Assembly (NCBI GenBank): GCA_003670925.1
Contig: QWQG01000029.1
Location: 1 to 32,421, forward strand
Direction: 5' to 3'
DNA length: 32,421 nt
DNA from: Planctomycetota bacterium
Lineage (GTDB): Bacteria; Planctomycetota; Planctomycetia; Planctomycetales; Planctomycetaceae
This document shows, in pieces, positions 8,557 through 18,256 of the stretch. Position numbers and translations under genes: made by a program. The notes beneath the pieces are model-generated. The model was not told where the DNA came from, ran no database searches, and was given only the letters and a program-made list of their open reading frames with translations. Every line of letters begins with the position of its first letter. The stretch's first letter is position 1.

Positions 8557-11295
8557 CTATTTCTTCGACGCCTCAACTGCCGCCTGAGCAGCAGCCAGCC
8601 GCGCAATCGGGATTCGGCGTGGCGAACAGCTGACGTAGTTCAGGCCGATCTCGTGGCAGAAATAGACCGACTTCGGATCGCCGCCGTGTTCACCACAGAT
8701 GCCAATCTTAAGGCCGGGACGAGTTGCCCGTCCGTCTTCGACGGAAGTCTTCATTAAACGGCCAACCCCGGTCTGGTCGATCGTCTGAAATGGATCTGCC
8801 GGGACGATATCGTTTTCGGTATAGTAACCAATGAAGGACTTGTAGTCGTCGCGGCTGATACCCAGACAGGTCTGAGTCAGGTCGTTTGTGCCGAAGCTAA
8901 AGAATTCAGCGGTCTTTGCAATTTCGCCAGACGTCATGGCAGCTCGCGGCACTTCGATCATCGTGCCGACCATATAATCAACCTTCACGCCTTGTTCAGC
9001 AAAAACCGTTTCGGCCGTAGCTTTAATAATGGCGGTCTGATTATCGACTTCCGTCTTGTAGCCAGCCAAAGGAATCATGATTTCCGGATGGCAGTTGATG
9101 CCGGCCTTCTTCACGGCACAAGCGGCCTCGATAATGGCTCGGGCCTGCATCGCAGTGATCTCCGGATACACGATTCCGAGACGGCAACCGCGGTGACCGA
9201 GCATCGGGTTCGATTCTTTCAGTTCTTCCACGCGCCGGTGTACGGCTTCTTCCGACACGCCAAACGTCTTCGCCAGCTTTGGTCCCAGCGTTGGATCTTC
9301 GTGCATGTGGTGTTCTGAAAGGAACTCATGCAACGGCGGGTCAAGTAGCCGAATGGTCACAGGACGGTCGCCCATCGTCTTGAACAGGTGCGTAAAGTCG
9401 TCACGCTGGAACTTCAACAGTTTTGCCAGAGCGTTCTCGCGATCAGCCTTTGCGGTGGCAAAGATCATTTCACGCATTTCGTCAAGGTGGTCGAAGAACA
9501 TATGTTCTGTGCGGCACAGACCCACCCCTTCCGCACCCAACGCGATCGATGCAATGGCGTCGGCAGATTCCGTGTTGGCTCGAACCTGCATCGTGCGATA
9601 CTTATCGGCCCAAACCATTAATTGAGCATATCGAGCGTAGATCTCGGATTGCTCTGGCTGCAACTTGCCCATGAGAACGTCCATGACTTCAGACGGGCTA
9701 GTTTCGATCTTGCCTGCAAAGACTTCTCCAGTGAAGCCGTCAACGGAAATCCAGTCCCCTTCCTTCAGAACTTTGCTGCCGACTGTCAGAGTTCCCGCTT
9801 CGTAGTCGATATGCAGCTTATCGCAACCACAAACGCAGGTCTTACCCATCTGACGGCTGACCAAAGCCGCATGAGACGAAGCACCACCAAACGCGGTCAA
9901 AATTCCCTTCGCAACCTTCATCCCGCGGAGGTCTTCCGGGCTGGTTTCCTTACGGACAAGGATCAATTGCAGGTTGTTATCAGCGTTCCACTTTTCTTCT
10001 GCGTCCGATGCGTGGAAGACAATCTGTCCGGTCGCAGCACCTGGACCGGCATTGATGCCTTTCGCAAGGAATGCGTCAGTTTTGCTCGCCGCCGCCTTCG
10101 CCATTGGGTTAAAGATGGGCTGCAGTAACTGATTCAGGTCGTCAGCTGGAATGCGGCGTTTTTCAAGCGCTGTCTTCTCGTCGATCAAGCCTTCATTCAC
10201 AAGGTCAACAGCGATTCGAACCGCAGCAAATCCAGTACGCTTGGCGTTGCGTGTCTGCAGCATCCAAACCTTGCCGCGTTGAACAGTAAACTCAATGTCC
10301 TGAACTTCCTTGTAGTGTTGTTCAAGAATCTTGCCGATATCGTCAAGCTGCTTGAAAGCTTCCGGTGCATCCTTCACCAGCGTTTCTTCGATGCGTTTTG
10401 GTGTCCGAGTTCCTGCGACAACGTCTTCGCCCTGAGCATTAATGAGGTAGTCGCCGCAGAAGCCTGGCAGACCGATTGAACAATTGCGGGTGAGGCCTAC
10501 ACCCGTCGCACAATCATCACCTAGGTTTCCGAAGACCATGGCTTGCACGTTGGTCGCTGTACCCCAGTCGTGGGGAATCCCATACTGCCGACGGTAAACC
10601 ATCGCTCGGTCGTTCATCCAGCTGCCAAAGACAGCCCCGATGCAGCCCCAAAGCTGTTCCATCGGATCTTCAGGAAAGTCAATCCCCTTGTGCTTTTTAA
10701 TGACGGCCTTGAACTGCACAACAATGTCCTTCAGCACTGCTATGGACAGGTCTTTCTCATGCTCGACACCCGCATGTTCGCGAGCTTTGTCGAGGATCAG
10801 GTCGAAGTGGTCAGGATCGTTTTTTGATTCTGGCTTCAGGCCGAGCACCACATCGCCGTACATCTGAATGAGACGGCGATAACTGTCCCATGCGAAGTGT
10901 TCGTTGCCGGACTGCTTGATGAGTGCCTGCACAACCTGTTCATTGATGCCGATATTGAGAACAGTGTCCATCATGCCTGGCATGGATTCGCGTGAACCGG
11001 AACGGCAACTGAGCAGCATGGGGTTTGTTGGATCGCCAAATTTTGAGCCCATGATGATTTCAGCGTTCTGAATGGCTGCTTCCACCTGCGCTTTCAATTC
11101 CGACGGATAGGATTTGCCATTCGCGTAGAAATACGTGCAAACTTCAGTCGTGATCGTGAACCCGGCTGGAACCGGCAAACCAATCCGGCTCATTTCCGCC
11201 AGATTCGCGCCTTTGCCTCCGAGAAGCGTTTTCAGAGTGGCATTGCCTTCTGCCTTGCCATCACCCCATGTATAAACGTACTTGTTGTCTGCCAT
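8557..11295 (-). CDS. ppdK: Pyruvate, phosphate dikinase
   Basis: The 912-residue enzyme interconverts pyruvate + ATP + Pi with PEP + AMP + PPi in the cytoplasm. Domains in order are the ATP-grasp region (GGKGANLAEM, K28; SCRSGSRESMPGMMDT; DIEFT...LQTRN with D333, E335, Q347), the swivelling phosphohistidine domain (GGASSHAALVSRQMGK, H475) and the PEP/pyruvate barrel (GLCRTEHMFF; GTNDLTQT; ICGEHGGDP, C867). All key residues are present. The segment TRNCSIGLPGFCGDYLINAQGEDVV departs from the usual TRNPSTGE...GEYL. The frame opens at a GTG (11337), but ATG at 11295 gives the family N-terminus (MADNKYVYTWGDG). It stands alone with its own terminator. It may serve gluconeogenesis or reversible glycolysis; direction cannot be read from sequence. 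Confidence 0.96.
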   Translation of the reverse strand: MADNKYVYTWGDGKAEGNATLKTLLGGKGANLAEMSRIGLPVPAGFTITTEVCTYFYANGKSYPSELKAQVEAAIQNAEIIMGSKFGDPTNPMLLSCRSGSRESMPGMMDTVLNIGINEQVVQALIKQSGNEHFAWDSYRRLIQMYGDVVLGLKPESKNDPDHFDLILDKAREHAGVEHEKDLSIAVLKDIVVQFKAVIKKHKGIDFPEDPMEQLWGCIGAVFGSWMNDRAMVYRRQYGIPHDWGTATNVQAMVFGNLGDDCATGVGLTRNCSIGLPGFCGDYLINAQGEDVVAGTRTPKRIEETLVKDAPEAFKQLDDIGKILEQHYKEVQDIEFTVQRGKVWMLQTRNAKRTGFAAVRIAVDLVNEGLIDEKTALEKRRIPADDLNQLLQPIFNPMAKAAASKTDAFLAKGINAGPGAATGQIVFHASDAEEKWNADNNLQLILVRKETSPEDLRGMKVAKGILTAFGGASSHAALVSRQMGKTCVCGCDKLHIDYEAGTLTVGSKVLKEGDWISVDGFTGEVFAGKIETSPSEVMDVLMGKLQPEQSEIYARYAQLMVWADKYRTMQVRANTESADAIASIALGAEGVGLCRTEHMFFDHLDEMREMIFATAKADRENALAKLLKFQRDDFTHLFKTMGDRPVTIRLLDPPLHEFLSEHHMHEDPTLGPKLAKTFGVSEEAVHRRVEELKESNPMLGHRGCRLGIVYPEITAMQARAIIEAACAVKKAGINCHPEIMIPLAGYKTEVDNQTAIIKATAETVFAEQGVKVDYMVGTMIEVPRAAMTSGEIAKTAEFFSFGTNDLTQTCLGISRDDYKSFIGYYTENDIVPADPFQTIDQTGVGRLMKTSVEDGRATRPGLKIGICGEHGGDPKSVYFCHEIGLNYVSCSPRRIPIARLAAAQAAVEASKK

Positions 11296-11322
11296 CGAAT
11301 TTAGACCCCATGATTTGGAAGA

Positions 11323-11340
11323 GCTGTGAACCGTCACAGC
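11323..11340. promoter_or_regulatory. Palindrome GCTGTGA-ACCG-TCACAGC
   Basis: Seven-base perfect arms with a four-base centre lie 28 bases upstream of the ppdK ATG. This spacing would suit a repressor operator over the promoter or leader. No regulator gene is adjacent. Function is inferred. Confidence 0.4.
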
Positions 11341-11445
11341 CTAGGTTGATTGGAAAATCATGAGTGTCGGCGTTTTAGCCTGCCGAATCCATGATTCGAG
11401 GGGCGAAATCTGTCCGAGACAGTCTCGTCACAGAGCCCCCAAAAT

Positions 11446-11465
11446 AACGGTCAGAATTGACCGTT
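11446..11465. promoter_or_regulatory. Palindrome AACGGTCA-GAAT-TGACCGTT
   Basis: Eight-base perfect arms with a four-base centre lie 150 bases upstream of ppdK and about 306 upstream of terC. It is a candidate dimeric-regulator operator. It has no U-tract, so a terminator is unlikely. Confidence 0.4.
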
Positions 11466-11771
11466 CGCAGCGCGCACCGCAACCGGAAACCCGATCGGGC
11501 GGTCAAGCGAGCGGGAACGTTAGCATTGCTGTCCTTAAACTGCAAGCAGGATCCTTGATGCCGGCTTTCAGTTTTACTTCAATAACAAAGCAGAGCAAGC
11601 CCGTCCGCACGGAATTCCGCCATCGCATGAATTCCGTCAATTCGTCCGCTATGCTTCGCGCATACGACTGGTTCTTTTCGCGAACCAAGGTGACCTGTTT
11701 TTAAATCCGGACCAGGCATCTGAATTTTTCTGAACTCACGGATCGTCGAGACAAGCGCAGGAACAAAGTGC

Positions 11772-12518
11772 ATGAGTGAGTTACTGACGAGCGAAGCCCT
11801 TGTGGCACTCTTGACATTGACGTCTCTGGAAATGATTTTGGGGATCGACAACATCATTTTTATTGCCATTCTCGCTGGACGCTTGCCGGCCGAACAACGT
11901 GATAAAGGACGCACGTTTGGGTTGCTGCTGGCCGTCATCTCGCGTGTGGCCTTGGTCCTGTCGATTGGCTGGGTAATGTCGTTGAAGGCTGAATTATTTT
12001 CGATCTTGGGGCATCCATTCTCGGGTCGCGATATCATCTTGGTGGTGGGCGGAATGTTCCTCGTCTTTAAGGCGACTCGGGAGATTCACCATAAGGTCCA
12101 GTCAGCGGGTGACGATGATGGCAAACCGGTCGCCCAAGCCAGCCTCAGGTCCGTTCTGATCCAAGTGATGCTGATTGATGTGGTGTTCTCACTGGATTCG
12201 GTAATCACGGCGGTCGGGATGACGTCGGGATTGAAGTCTGCGATCCCTGTCATGGTCATCGCCATCATTCTGTCTGTGCTTGGGATGCTGCTTTTTTCAA
12301 AAGCAATCGTCACGTTTATTGAACGCAATCCCGCAATCAAAGTGCTTGCCCTTTCATTTCTGATGCTCATTGGGATGCTCTTGATCGCGGAGGGATTTGG
12401 CAAAGAAATCCCCAAAGGATACGTGTACTTTGCGATGGCGTTTTCGTTCCTTGTCGAAATCCTGCAGATGTGGACAGAGAAGAAAAGTCATCCTCCAGCA
12501 CCGGAATCGCAGTATTGA
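11772..12518 (+). CDS. TerC-family integral membrane protein
   Basis: The 248-residue protein has about seven membrane helices and the two acidic intramembrane motifs of the TerC family: LEMILGIDNIIFIAILAGRLP (E20, D26, N27) and DVVFSLDSVITAVGM (D136, D142). A charged loop (EIHHKVQSAGDDDGK) lies between them. Relatives act in metal-ion handling, notably manganese efflux and metalation of secreted enzymes, and are not always linked to tellurite resistance. No other ter genes are nearby, so I prefer a metal-export role. An AGGA site precedes the ATG. The next gene on the same strand begins 156 bases later. Confidence 0.9.
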   Translation: MSELLTSEALVALLTLTSLEMILGIDNIIFIAILAGRLPAEQRDKGRTFGLLLAVISRVALVLSIGWVMSLKAELFSILGHPFSGRDIILVVGGMFLVFKATREIHHKVQSAGDDDGKPVAQASLRSVLIQVMLIDVVFSLDSVITAVGMTSGLKSAIPVMVIAIILSVLGMLLFSKAIVTFIERNPAIKVLALSFLMLIGMLLIAEGFGKEIPKGYVYFAMAFSFLVEILQMWTEKKSHPPAPESQY

Positions 12519-12674
12519 TCCCATGGCACGATGGATTCTACGCCGAACAATTTAGTGAAATATGCGGTGCCCAATTTTTCGCAGGAAATGTCACCAAAGT
12601 TCTCGATTTCTTGGAATATTTCCCAAGCATTATTCTTCGTCTGCGAATGGCTGTTCCTGCCAAGGAATTTGAAT

Positions 12675-13721
12675 ATGACGCCAGTCGAACCAAACAATGA
12701 TCCTGCGTGGGGTGTCTCGCAACCCCAGAATCAGCAACTACAGAATGGAACCACCGGCGATGATTGGAATCCGTATCAAGCTTCGTGGACTCCGTCCGAT
12801 TCAAACCAACGAGATTCGCATGCTGTTTCAGCGTTGGCGATCTTGAGCATGGTGTCGGGAATTGTGTCGGTTCCGATGATCTGCGCCTGCTTTCTGTCAA
12901 TTCCCTTTTCGCTGTTTGCGGTCGTGTCAGGCCATATTTCCAGAAGTATTTGTCGCCGCAGTCAGGGCCGTGTGACGGGAGACGGCATGGCAGTCGCAGG
13001 CTTGGTGTTGGGTTACCTGAGTTTGCTGGCGACGACCGGTGTTTTAGTGATATTGTTCGCGAACGGTAATATCCGGTCTGGCCCAGCCGCCCCAATTATG
13101 ATGCCTCCCGCATGGAATCAATCTGAGACAACATCACTGTTGGGGCAGGCGATCGCAAGTCTTAAGTTATCGTCCGGAAATTCTGAAACAGCAACCACAC
13201 GTGCACTACATCTCCAAGCCTCACTCCACGATATCTCCGAGCAGTTACAGGCGGGTAGTTTTCCTGTCAGGGACGGGAATGTCGCAGTAGATTCGGCGCC
13301 GATTGACGCTGAACTAACCGAGACGCCAGGAAGCCTTGAACTGCAGCAGGCACTGGCCGAATCCGTGGTGTATTGCGCACTGCAGGACGATTCCTGTGCG
13401 TTTCTTGTCCGGATTGAGAATTGGAAACAACTCAATGAAGCAGACTGCCGAACGCTGTCACAGATGATTTGGCTGGCGGCTGGACGATCAATGAAAGATC
13501 ACTGCAACGAAGGCCATGCTTTTGCGGTGGCTCTGGTGGCAAACGGACTGCTTGAAGAGATCAGCCTTGGCCGCTATGAGCGTTCCGACCACTTCGATGC
13601 CGGACTTGAACATCGCGTCCAGCCGGACGATATGACGCGTCTCAGACTGGAAGGATTCTTTGCCCCAAGGCCGCGTGAGGCAACGCCAAGTACGATTGAG
13701 AGTGAAGCGGTGGCACAATAA
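12675..13721 (+). CDS. DUF4190-type membrane protein with unknown C-terminal domain
   Basis: The 348-residue protein has an N-terminal Asn/Gln/Pro-rich tail (about 1-48) and then two membrane helices in DUF4190 style. The first is SALAILSMVSGIVSVPMICA with its continuation, the second MAVAGLVLGYLSLLATTGVL, with GHISRSICRRSQGRVTGDGM between them. The C-terminal 200 residues are soluble and not recognised; they contain ALAESVVYCALQDDSCAFLV and may bind an unknown partner. The frame is open from 12531, but ATG at 12675 has AGGA 8 bases upstream and places the soluble tail directly before the membrane pair. Function unknown. Confidence 0.7.
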   Translation: MTPVEPNNDPAWGVSQPQNQQLQNGTTGDDWNPYQASWTPSDSNQRDSHAVSALAILSMVSGIVSVPMICACFLSIPFSLFAVVSGHISRSICRRSQGRVTGDGMAVAGLVLGYLSLLATTGVLVILFANGNIRSGPAAPIMMPPAWNQSETTSLLGQAIASLKLSSGNSETATTRALHLQASLHDISEQLQAGSFPVRDGNVAVDSAPIDAELTETPGSLELQQALAESVVYCALQDDSCAFLVRIENWKQLNEADCRTLSQMIWLAAGRSMKDHCNEGHAFAVALVANGLLEEISLGRYERSDHFDAGLEHRVQPDDMTRLRLEGFFAPRPREATPSTIESEAVAQ

Positions 13722-13977
13722 ATCAGCTTCGAGCGCGAGTTAAGAATCCGATAAGAAATCATGAGCGTTTTTTGGCAGAATGGGTGTTGCAATTAAGGTC
13801 GCAAACGGTCTGCACGCACCACGTGTTTTTTGACACGCGATTGAGGCACCAACGAACTGATCACAGCTGAGCGTTGGTTTCCTAGGTCGACCACGCTTGG
13901 CACCCATGGCAAGTCAATGGATGTCTGCTAGGCACCCGCTACCAAGGATGCCGGGTGCCATCAGCAGTCAGCAGTCA
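13722..13977. other. Convergent intergenic region with weak hairpins
   Basis: Between the DUF4190 gene (+) and the parvulin gene (-) I see two candidate hairpins. ACCAACG (13848-13854) pairs with CGTTGGT (13872-13878), followed by TT. GGCACCC (13931-13937) pairs with GGGTGCC (13953-13959), and another GGCACCC lies at 13899-13905. None has a strong U-tract. They may act as weak bidirectional terminators or be remnants of a repeat. Confidence 0.4.
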
Positions 13978-15042
13978 TTATTCTGTCGCGGGCGTTCCAG
14001 GAGCCGCTTCTTGAATTGCACTCGCTCTTTCAACGGTACCTCGCGATTCCCCAGTCAAAAAGTTGTCGACACGCGCAGACTTTTGCAGCGTCTCAAACGT
14101 GTCCCCGACCATCTTTTGGACTTCGCGTTCGGTCAAGTCTGCTTGCAACTGAACCTGCACATCTTTAGGATCGTGATCGACCGGTTCCGTCTGGCCTTCA
14201 AACTTCAGGATGGCGAACTGACTCGGCCCGATCTGCAGAATTCCCGAAATCTCGCCCGGTTCTTTCATGGCGAATGCAGCCTTCCGTAGATTCTCATGCG
14301 CACCCGTATTCTTGCGAATCGGCGGAATGACACCTCCCAAAGCGCGACTATTGGTTTCGACACTGTAATCACGAGCCAAAGCATCAAAGTCTTCAGGCTT
14401 GGCTTTGGCTTTATCCCAAACTTCCTGTGCGCGACGTTGCTTGTCGCACACAATCATTCGAGCCTTGACGCGCGGTCCATAGTTGTCTTCGTAGGCCTGC
14501 TGCATCATCTCACGCGTGATCGTCACTTCCTTGCCTGCCAGCTTTCTTAATGCCAGCATCGGCCAGATAATATCGCGTTGATACTGTGTCGGCGAAAGTC
14601 CACGCTCGGCCTCCAACAGCTTGTAGTACTGATCCACAGCCAGACCAAATTTTTTAGAAATCTCGATAACCTGCTGCGTCACTTCAGCTTCCGAAACCAC
14701 AACGCCGCGTTCGGCACATTCCTGCTGAATGATCAAGCGACTGATCATGTTTTCGAGAACTTCTTTGCCGTAACGCTCGACGCATTCCTTTGCCAAGGCT
14801 TCGTAGGAAATTGGTTCCGCGTTAACTCGGGCAAATGCTGTATTCTGCGCATCCATTCGGGTTTTCGTGGATCCGTCATCAGATTTTTGCTCAGCGGCTT
14901 GAGTCGTCTGAGCTCGCCAGACTTGCATCGAGATGCCACCAGCGATCAACACGACTAGCGTGCCGCCGATCAGGATGCCACTGCGATTTGAGCGAGATTC
15001 GGCAACAATTTTTGCCGGGGACTGGGAAGAAAGTTGCGGCAT
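13978..15042 (-). CDS. Membrane-anchored parvulin-type peptidyl-prolyl isomerase (SurA/PpiC-like)
   Basis: The 354-residue protein has a cytoplasmic N-terminus, one membrane helix (GILIGGTLVVLIAGGISMQVW, about 22-42), a SurA-like N-terminal chaperone region (FARVNAEPISYEALAKECVERYG through RDIIWPMLALRKLAG) and a parvulin domain (about 190-300; VKARMIVC, FDALARDYSVETNSRALGGVIPPI, PGEISGILQIGPSQFAILKFEG). It should help fold exported proteins on the outer face of the inner membrane. The C-terminal tail is Ala/Pro/Glu-rich. The ATG at 15042 has AGGAG 8 bases upstream. It is divergent from gyrA across 368 bases. Confidence 0.88.
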   Translation of the reverse strand: MPQLSSQSPAKIVAESRSNRSGILIGGTLVVLIAGGISMQVWRAQTTQAAEQKSDDGSTKTRMDAQNTAFARVNAEPISYEALAKECVERYGKEVLENMISRLIIQQECAERGVVVSEAEVTQQVIEISKKFGLAVDQYYKLLEAERGLSPTQYQRDIIWPMLALRKLAGKEVTITREMMQQAYEDNYGPRVKARMIVCDKQRRAQEVWDKAKAKPEDFDALARDYSVETNSRALGGVIPPIRKNTGAHENLRKAAFAMKEPGEISGILQIGPSQFAILKFEGQTEPVDHDPKDVQVQLQADLTEREVQKMVGDTFETLQKSARVDNFLTGESRGTVERASAIQEAAPGTPATE

Positions 15043-15220
15043 GATCTTGTCTCCTGAACCGAGGATACTCGTCGCGAAGGGGAAGGGGAGGGTGAGAAGC
15101 TAGAGAGGGGATTTACAGGGCAAAGCAATATGTCGGATGTTTTTGACGCATTCTGGGCTTCAGTTCCGCGATCGGAGGTCGCAGATTCCGCCGCTTTTCA
15201 AAGCGTAATCACACACTTTG

Positions 15221-15242
15221 GGGCGCGTTATACGCCCTTTTT
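15221..15242 (+). terminator. Orphan intrinsic terminator upstream of gyrA
   Basis: GGGCG-CGTTATA-CGCCC (15221-15237) is followed directly by TTTTT. It reads as a plus-strand terminator, yet no plus-strand gene lies immediately upstream and the best gyrA promoter lies downstream of it. Confidence 0.5.
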
Positions 15243-15293
15243 CGAAATGAGGTCAAGTTCGGTTTTTTGGGCCCCGGAAGATCCGCGAGACAA

Positions 15294-15321
15294 TTGAGAA
15301 ACCGGCAGATTCTGCTACAAT
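15294..15321 (+). promoter_or_regulatory. Likely sigma-70 promoter of gyrA
   Basis: TTGAGA (15294-15299), a 16-base spacer and TACAAT (15316-15321) lie about 90 bases before the gyrA start. This is among the best sigma-70-like matches in the window. The leader would be about 80 bases. Confidence 0.6.
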
Positions 15322-15410
15322 GCCCGAGCTCCAATTTGGCGTCGTAAATGACTGTCAGAAAAGCACTTGCAGCCTGCAAGGTTAAACCTGATTTCTAAAA
15401 GGATTTTAGT

Positions 15411-18233
15411 TTGTCTACTGACGTTCCTCAAAGCGGCGGCCTTGTTCCCTCTGATCCTCGCGTGTTCCGAACTGACATTCAGGATGAGATGCGAACTAGT
15501 TATCTGACCTACGCAATGAGCGTCATCATTAGTCGTGCTTTGCCCGACGTGCGGGATGGCCTAAAGCCTTCACAACGCCGCATTTTAGTCGCCATGAACG
15601 ATCTCAGTCTTGGGCCAAATTCCGGCCGAAAAAAGTGCGCGAAGATCGCCGGGGATACGAGCGGTAACTACCACCCGCACGGTGAAGGTGCCATCTATCC
15701 AACGCTTGTTCGGATGGCTCAGGACTGGGTGATGCGTGAGGTGTTGATCGACAAGCAGGGCAACTTCGGTTCGCTCGCCGGTCTGCCGCCCGCCGCCATG
15801 CGATATACCGAGGCGCGTCTCTCCGGTGCCGCCGCCGAAATGATGCGCGACATCGATCGCGAAACTGTGGACTTCGCGCCGACATACGACAACGATCGTC
15901 TCGAGCCAGTCGTGCTGCCGGCACGGTTTCCGAATCTGCTAGTCAATGGATCGAGCGGCATCGCGGTGGGGATGGCTACGAGCATGCCTCCGCATAACAT
16001 GGCGGAAGTCTGCGAATCAGTGATTCGCGTAATTGATGATCCTAACTTGTCGCTCGACGAATTACTGGACGTGATCCCCGGCCCAGATTTTCCGACCGGC
16101 GGCATTATCTGCGGCAGTATGGGGATCCGTCAGGCCTACATGACTGGGCGTTCAACTTTAACGTTAAGATCGCGTACACATTTCGAAACTGAAAAAAATT
16201 CTGATGTCATCGTAGTCACCGAAATCCCATATCAGGACACGCGCGACCGCATTCGTGAAAAGCTGGAAATTCTGGTGCGTGATGAACGCATTAAAGGCAT
16301 TTCACGCATTGTTGACCTGACGGACCGCACGATTCCGTCATGGCAAGTGCGGCTGCATATCGTGCTGAAACGCGATGCCGACAAAGAAGTCGTGCTGAAT
16401 CAGTTGTTCCAGTATTCGCCGCTGCAAACGACCGTCAGCGTGATCATGCTGGCGCTCGAAGGCAATCGTCCTAAGTTGATGACCGTGCGGATGCTGCTTG
16501 ATTCGTTCATTCGGCACCGCGTAGACGTCATTCGTCGCCGTACCGAGTTCATGCTCCGTGAAGCACGCAAGCGAAAGCACACCGTTGAAGGTCTATTGTT
16601 GGCTCAGACGGATATCGATCGCATCATCAAAACGATCCGCGATTCCGCCAGCCGCGCTGCCGCTAAAGACGCGTTGCAAAAAGTCCCGGTGCCGTCACCG
16701 CTTGTGTCACGCGCTTTAGGCGACGATGGCTTTAAGGCGTTTGTACTTGAGAATGGCGAAGCCGAAAATTACTTCCTGTCGGCCAATCAGTCCGAAGCCA
16801 TCGTGTCCATGCAGCTTGGTTCATTGGCAAATCTCGAACGCGAAAAACTCGTTGGCGAACACCAGCATCTGCTCGACAATATCGCCGAATTCCTCCGCCT
16901 GTTATCCGATGAAGCCAATCTTAGGGCTGTCGTCCGCACCGACATGGAAGAACTCAAGGCACGCTTCCCAGACAAACGTCGCACCACAATTTCTGACGAA
17001 GAATTGGGGGACTATGACAAGGAAGCTCTCATCGCTGAACAGCCGATGGTAGTGACGATGTCGCAACGTGGTTACATCAAACGTACTCCGCTGGATGTTT
17101 ATGAAGCTCAGCATCGTGGTGGTAAAGGGATCAAAGGAGCCACCTCGGACGACGAAGATCCAATTGCTCATTTGTTCGTGACTAGCACGCACGACTTCCT
17201 GTTGTTCTTCACAGACAAAGGCAAAGTCCACTGGATCAAGGTTTACGATCTGCCGTTGCAGGCCCGCACGGGCAAAGGTCGCGCTCTCGCAAACATTTTG
17301 ACCCTAGAAGAAGGCGAAGGCATTGCCAGTTGCTTCAATGTGCGTTACTTCCCGGACGACCAGTATATGGTCATCGCGACGCGGAAAGGCGTCATCAAAA
17401 AGACGGCACTGTCCGCCTACAGTCGGCCGAGGAAAAGTGGGGTCATCGCGATTCGTCTGGACGACGGGGACGCATTGATTGATGTCCGCATTGTGCAGGG
17501 AGATCAGGACTTAATTCTGGCAACTTCCGGCGGAATGGCGATTCGTTTCAATCACGAAGACGCTCGTCCGCTGAGCCGAGCCACTCGCGGCGTGAAGGGC
17601 ATCAAGCTGAAGAAAGATGAAATCGTCGTGGGGATGGTGGTCGCCGATCCGGTTCGCACCCTGCTGAGCATCTGCGAATTTGGTTACGGCAAACGCACGC
17701 CGTTCGGGCCAGGCGAACTGGATTCCAGCGAAGCCATGTCGGACGATGCGCCGCTAGATGATACTGTTGTGGATGACGATGCAAACGGCATCGCCGAAGA
17801 TGCATCGAACGAAGCAATGGAAAGTGGCGAAGATGAAGGCGAGGCCTCGGTTACTGGCAATAACCAGTACCGCCGCCAGCGCCGGGGCGGCAAAGGTGTG
17901 CGTGACATCAAGACTACTGCCCGTAACGGCAAAGTGGTCGATGTGCTCTCCGTCATCGATTCCGACGAAGTCCTCATGGTAACTTCCCGCGGCAAGATTC
18001 AACGCATCCGCGCATCGGATATCAATATCATCGGTCGCAACACCCAGGGCGTCCGTATCATCCGCCTTGATGAAGGCGACACGCTAGTGTCATGTGCTGT
18101 CATTCCAGGCGATGTGATTGATGAGGAAGCCGCCAAGGCGGCGGCTGCTGCCGTTCAGATCGCAAGTGCGACAGAGAAGCCTGCGGTGCCAGAGGTTGAT
18201 GTGCAGGAATCGACTGAATTGGATGATGAATAA
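15411..18233 (+). CDS. gyrA: DNA gyrase subunit A
   Basis: The 940-residue subunit breaks and rejoins DNA in type II supercoiling. Seen motifs are [18 protein letters not shown], the catalytic tyrosine Y132 in [26 protein letters not shown], and the C-terminal pinwheel with QHRGGKG (first-blade GyrA box, normally QRRGGKG) and a later QRRGGKG. The quinolone-pocket stretch reads [11 protein letters not shown], so the positions of E. coli S83 and D87 are G93 and P97. Residues about 765-819, between GYGKRTP and [10 protein letters not shown], form a strongly acidic insertion absent from typical GyrA. The start is TTG at 15411, with AAAAGGA 7 bases upstream and no better ATG. It is convergent with the EutBC gene, only 23 bases apart. 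Confidence 0.97.
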   Translation: MSTDVPQSGGLVPSDPRVFRTDIQDEMRTSYLTYAMSVIISRALPDVRDGLKPSQRRILVAMNDLSLGPNSGRKKCAKIAGDTSGNYHPHGEGAIYPTLVRMAQDWVMREVLIDKQGNFGSLAGLPPAAMRYTEARLSGAAAEMMRDIDRETVDFAPTYDNDRLEPVVLPARFPNLLVNGSSGIAVGMATSMPPHNMAEVCESVIRVIDDPNLSLDELLDVIPGPDFPTGGIICGSMGIRQAYMTGRSTLTLRSRTHFETEKNSDVIVVTEIPYQDTRDRIREKLEILVRDERIKGISRIVDLTDRTIPSWQVRLHIVLKRDADKEVVLNQLFQYSPLQTTVSVIMLALEGNRPKLMTVRMLLDSFIRHRVDVIRRRTEFMLREARKRKHTVEGLLLAQTDIDRIIKTIRDSASRAAAKDALQKVPVPSPLVSRALGDDGFKAFVLENGEAENYFLSANQSEAIVSMQLGSLANLEREKLVGEHQHLLDNIAEFLRLLSDEANLRAVVRTDMEELKARFPDKRRTTISDEELGDYDKEALIAEQPMVVTMSQRGYIKRTPLDVYEAQHRGGKGIKGATSDDEDPIAHLFVTSTHDFLLFFTDKGKVHWIKVYDLPLQARTGKGRALANILTLEEGEGIASCFNVRYFPDDQYMVIATRKGVIKKTALSAYSRPRKSGVIAIRLDDGDALIDVRIVQGDQDLILATSGGMAIRFNHEDARPLSRATRGVKGIKLKKDEIVVGMVVADPVRTLLSICEFGYGKRTPFGPGELDSSEAMSDDAPLDDTVVDDDANGIAEDASNEAMESGEDEGEASVTGNNQYRRQRRGGKGVRDIKTTARNGKVVDVLSVIDSDEVLMVTSRGKIQRIRASDINIIGRNTQGVRIIRLDEGDTLVSCAVIPGDVIDEEAAKAAAAAVQIASATEKPAVPEVDVQESTELDDE

Positions 18234-18256
18234 CGACGATGATATTGGAATAGGCA

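Larger units (their letters stand above)
11296..11771. other. Divergent intergenic region, ppdK/terC
   Basis: These 476 bases separate ppdK (-) from the TerC gene (+). They hold two perfect palindromes (listed separately) and an AGGA ribosome site about 11 bases before the terC ATG. Short open frames here have no recognisable features or good ribosome sites, so I call no gene. Confidence 0.6.

Noticed and set aside
9622-10128. 168-residue plus-strand open frame
   Set aside because: It lies wholly inside ppdK on the opposite strand and has no domain-like sequence.
11360-11704. 114-residue plus-strand open frame before terC
   Set aside because: No ribosome site, low-similarity composition and a palindrome inside it; more likely regulatory DNA.
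11772-12518. Tellurite-resistance operon
   Set aside because: Only a TerC-family membrane protein is present; no other ter genes occur, so a metal-transport role is more likely.
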